Source: an uncultured Ruminococcus sp. (GTDB lineage Bacteria; Bacillota; Clostridia; Oscillospirales; Acutalibacteraceae). From it: a stretch of 5,223 bases of DNA. A model generated the notes under the pieces. It searched no databases. It was given only the letters and a program-made list of their open reading frames with translations, and had not been told where the DNA came from. The stretch is taken from the NCBI GenBank assembly GCA_902766305.1, contig CACXDE010000273.1, forward strand, positions 1 through 5,223. Direction: 5' to 3'. Position 1 is the stretch's first letter. The number at the start of each line of letters is the position of its first letter. A program made the translations under genes and the position numbers. Below are positions 5,158-5,223 of this stretch, one piece after another.

Positions 5158-5223
5158 TTACTGAAACAAGCATGCTGTTCAAGCCTTCCGATGCAGGCAG
5201 ATATGATCTGAGAGTCAATGTGA
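5139..5223 (+). pseudogene. In-frame continuation of the fourth Ig-like module after the stop codon
   Basis: The 28 codons after TAA stay open to the window edge and read from ADGSAYVTE through FKPSDAG to LRVNV. Aligned to module 3 with no gap they match at 13 of 28 residues, including VTE, AG and LRV, and FKP also matches module 1. This part would be lost from the protein unless the stop is read through or is a sequence error. The rest of the gene lies beyond the window. Confidence 0.75.

Larger units (their letters stand above)
4149..5223 (+). repeat. Four tandem protein modules of about 92-98 residues encoded in the secreted gene
   Basis: Modules lie at about 4149-4406, 4416-4685, 4695-4976 and 4992-5223 (the last incomplete at the window edge). 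Each has a G-x-x-P-(Y)-x-Y motif, an aromatic anchor (Y409, Y501, W594, W692) and a closing AGxYxLRV or GEYRIRC strand. The conserved prolines are 92, 93 and 98 residues apart. Modules 3 and 4 are closest and share the same proline-to-AG spacing of 40 residues, against 35 in modules 1 and 2. The repeats are diverged at DNA level, so this is an old duplication rather than a recent tandem copy. Confidence 0.75.

Overview
The window looks like a chromosomal segment of a low-to-moderate GC Firmicute, most likely a Ruminococcus-type member of the Oscillospiraceae. This rests on protein style (a GTG-started secreted protein with a CAP-like domain followed by tandem Ig-like modules, an EAL protein with trailing PAS-like domains, a HisJ/HisK-type PHP phosphatase), on AT-rich sigma-A promoters with extended -10 boxes, and on strong GGAG-type ribosome binding sites. 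The genus is an inference from family resemblance, not a proven identification.

Layout. Bases 1-131 may hold the 3' end of an upstream gene, possibly frameshifted at a short A run; no product is recognisable. A good promoter (TTGACC, 17 bp, TATTAT with an upstream TG) at 123-151 drives the first clear gene, 238-1839, a 533-residue EAL cyclic-di-GMP phosphodiesterase with all expected catalytic motifs and two C-terminal PAS-like regions. After 47 bases comes a PHP-family histidinol-phosphatase-like gene (start best placed at 1887, end 2696), probably co-transcribed with it. The PHP stop codon is immediately followed by a roughly 165-base structured element: 7-bp tandem repeats in inverted orientation at its two ends, 14-bp repeats in its left half, and a stem followed by a T run that can serve as the operon terminator. 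An AT-rich stretch then carries a second promoter (TTGTTA, 17 bp, TACAAT with TG) at 2952-2980, and a leader with a small perfect hairpin. These precede a secreted multi-domain protein that starts at GTG 3048 and reads to the window edge.

The most notable point is in that last gene. Its reading frame meets TAA at 5136-5138 in the middle of the fourth Ig-like module, but the same frame continues after the stop with sequence that aligns without gaps to the rest of the module. The TAA lies inside a perfect 10-bp inverted repeat with a 4-base loop (5134-5157). The gene therefore appears interrupted by a nonsense codon. A templated quasipalindrome mutation is an attractive explanation, with sequencing error and readthrough as alternatives.

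Functionally, the first two genes form a probable small operon (second-messenger hydrolysis plus a metal-dependent phosphoesterase), and the third is an independent cell-surface or secreted protein. I see no defence system, CRISPR array, tRNA, rRNA or recognisable riboswitch here.
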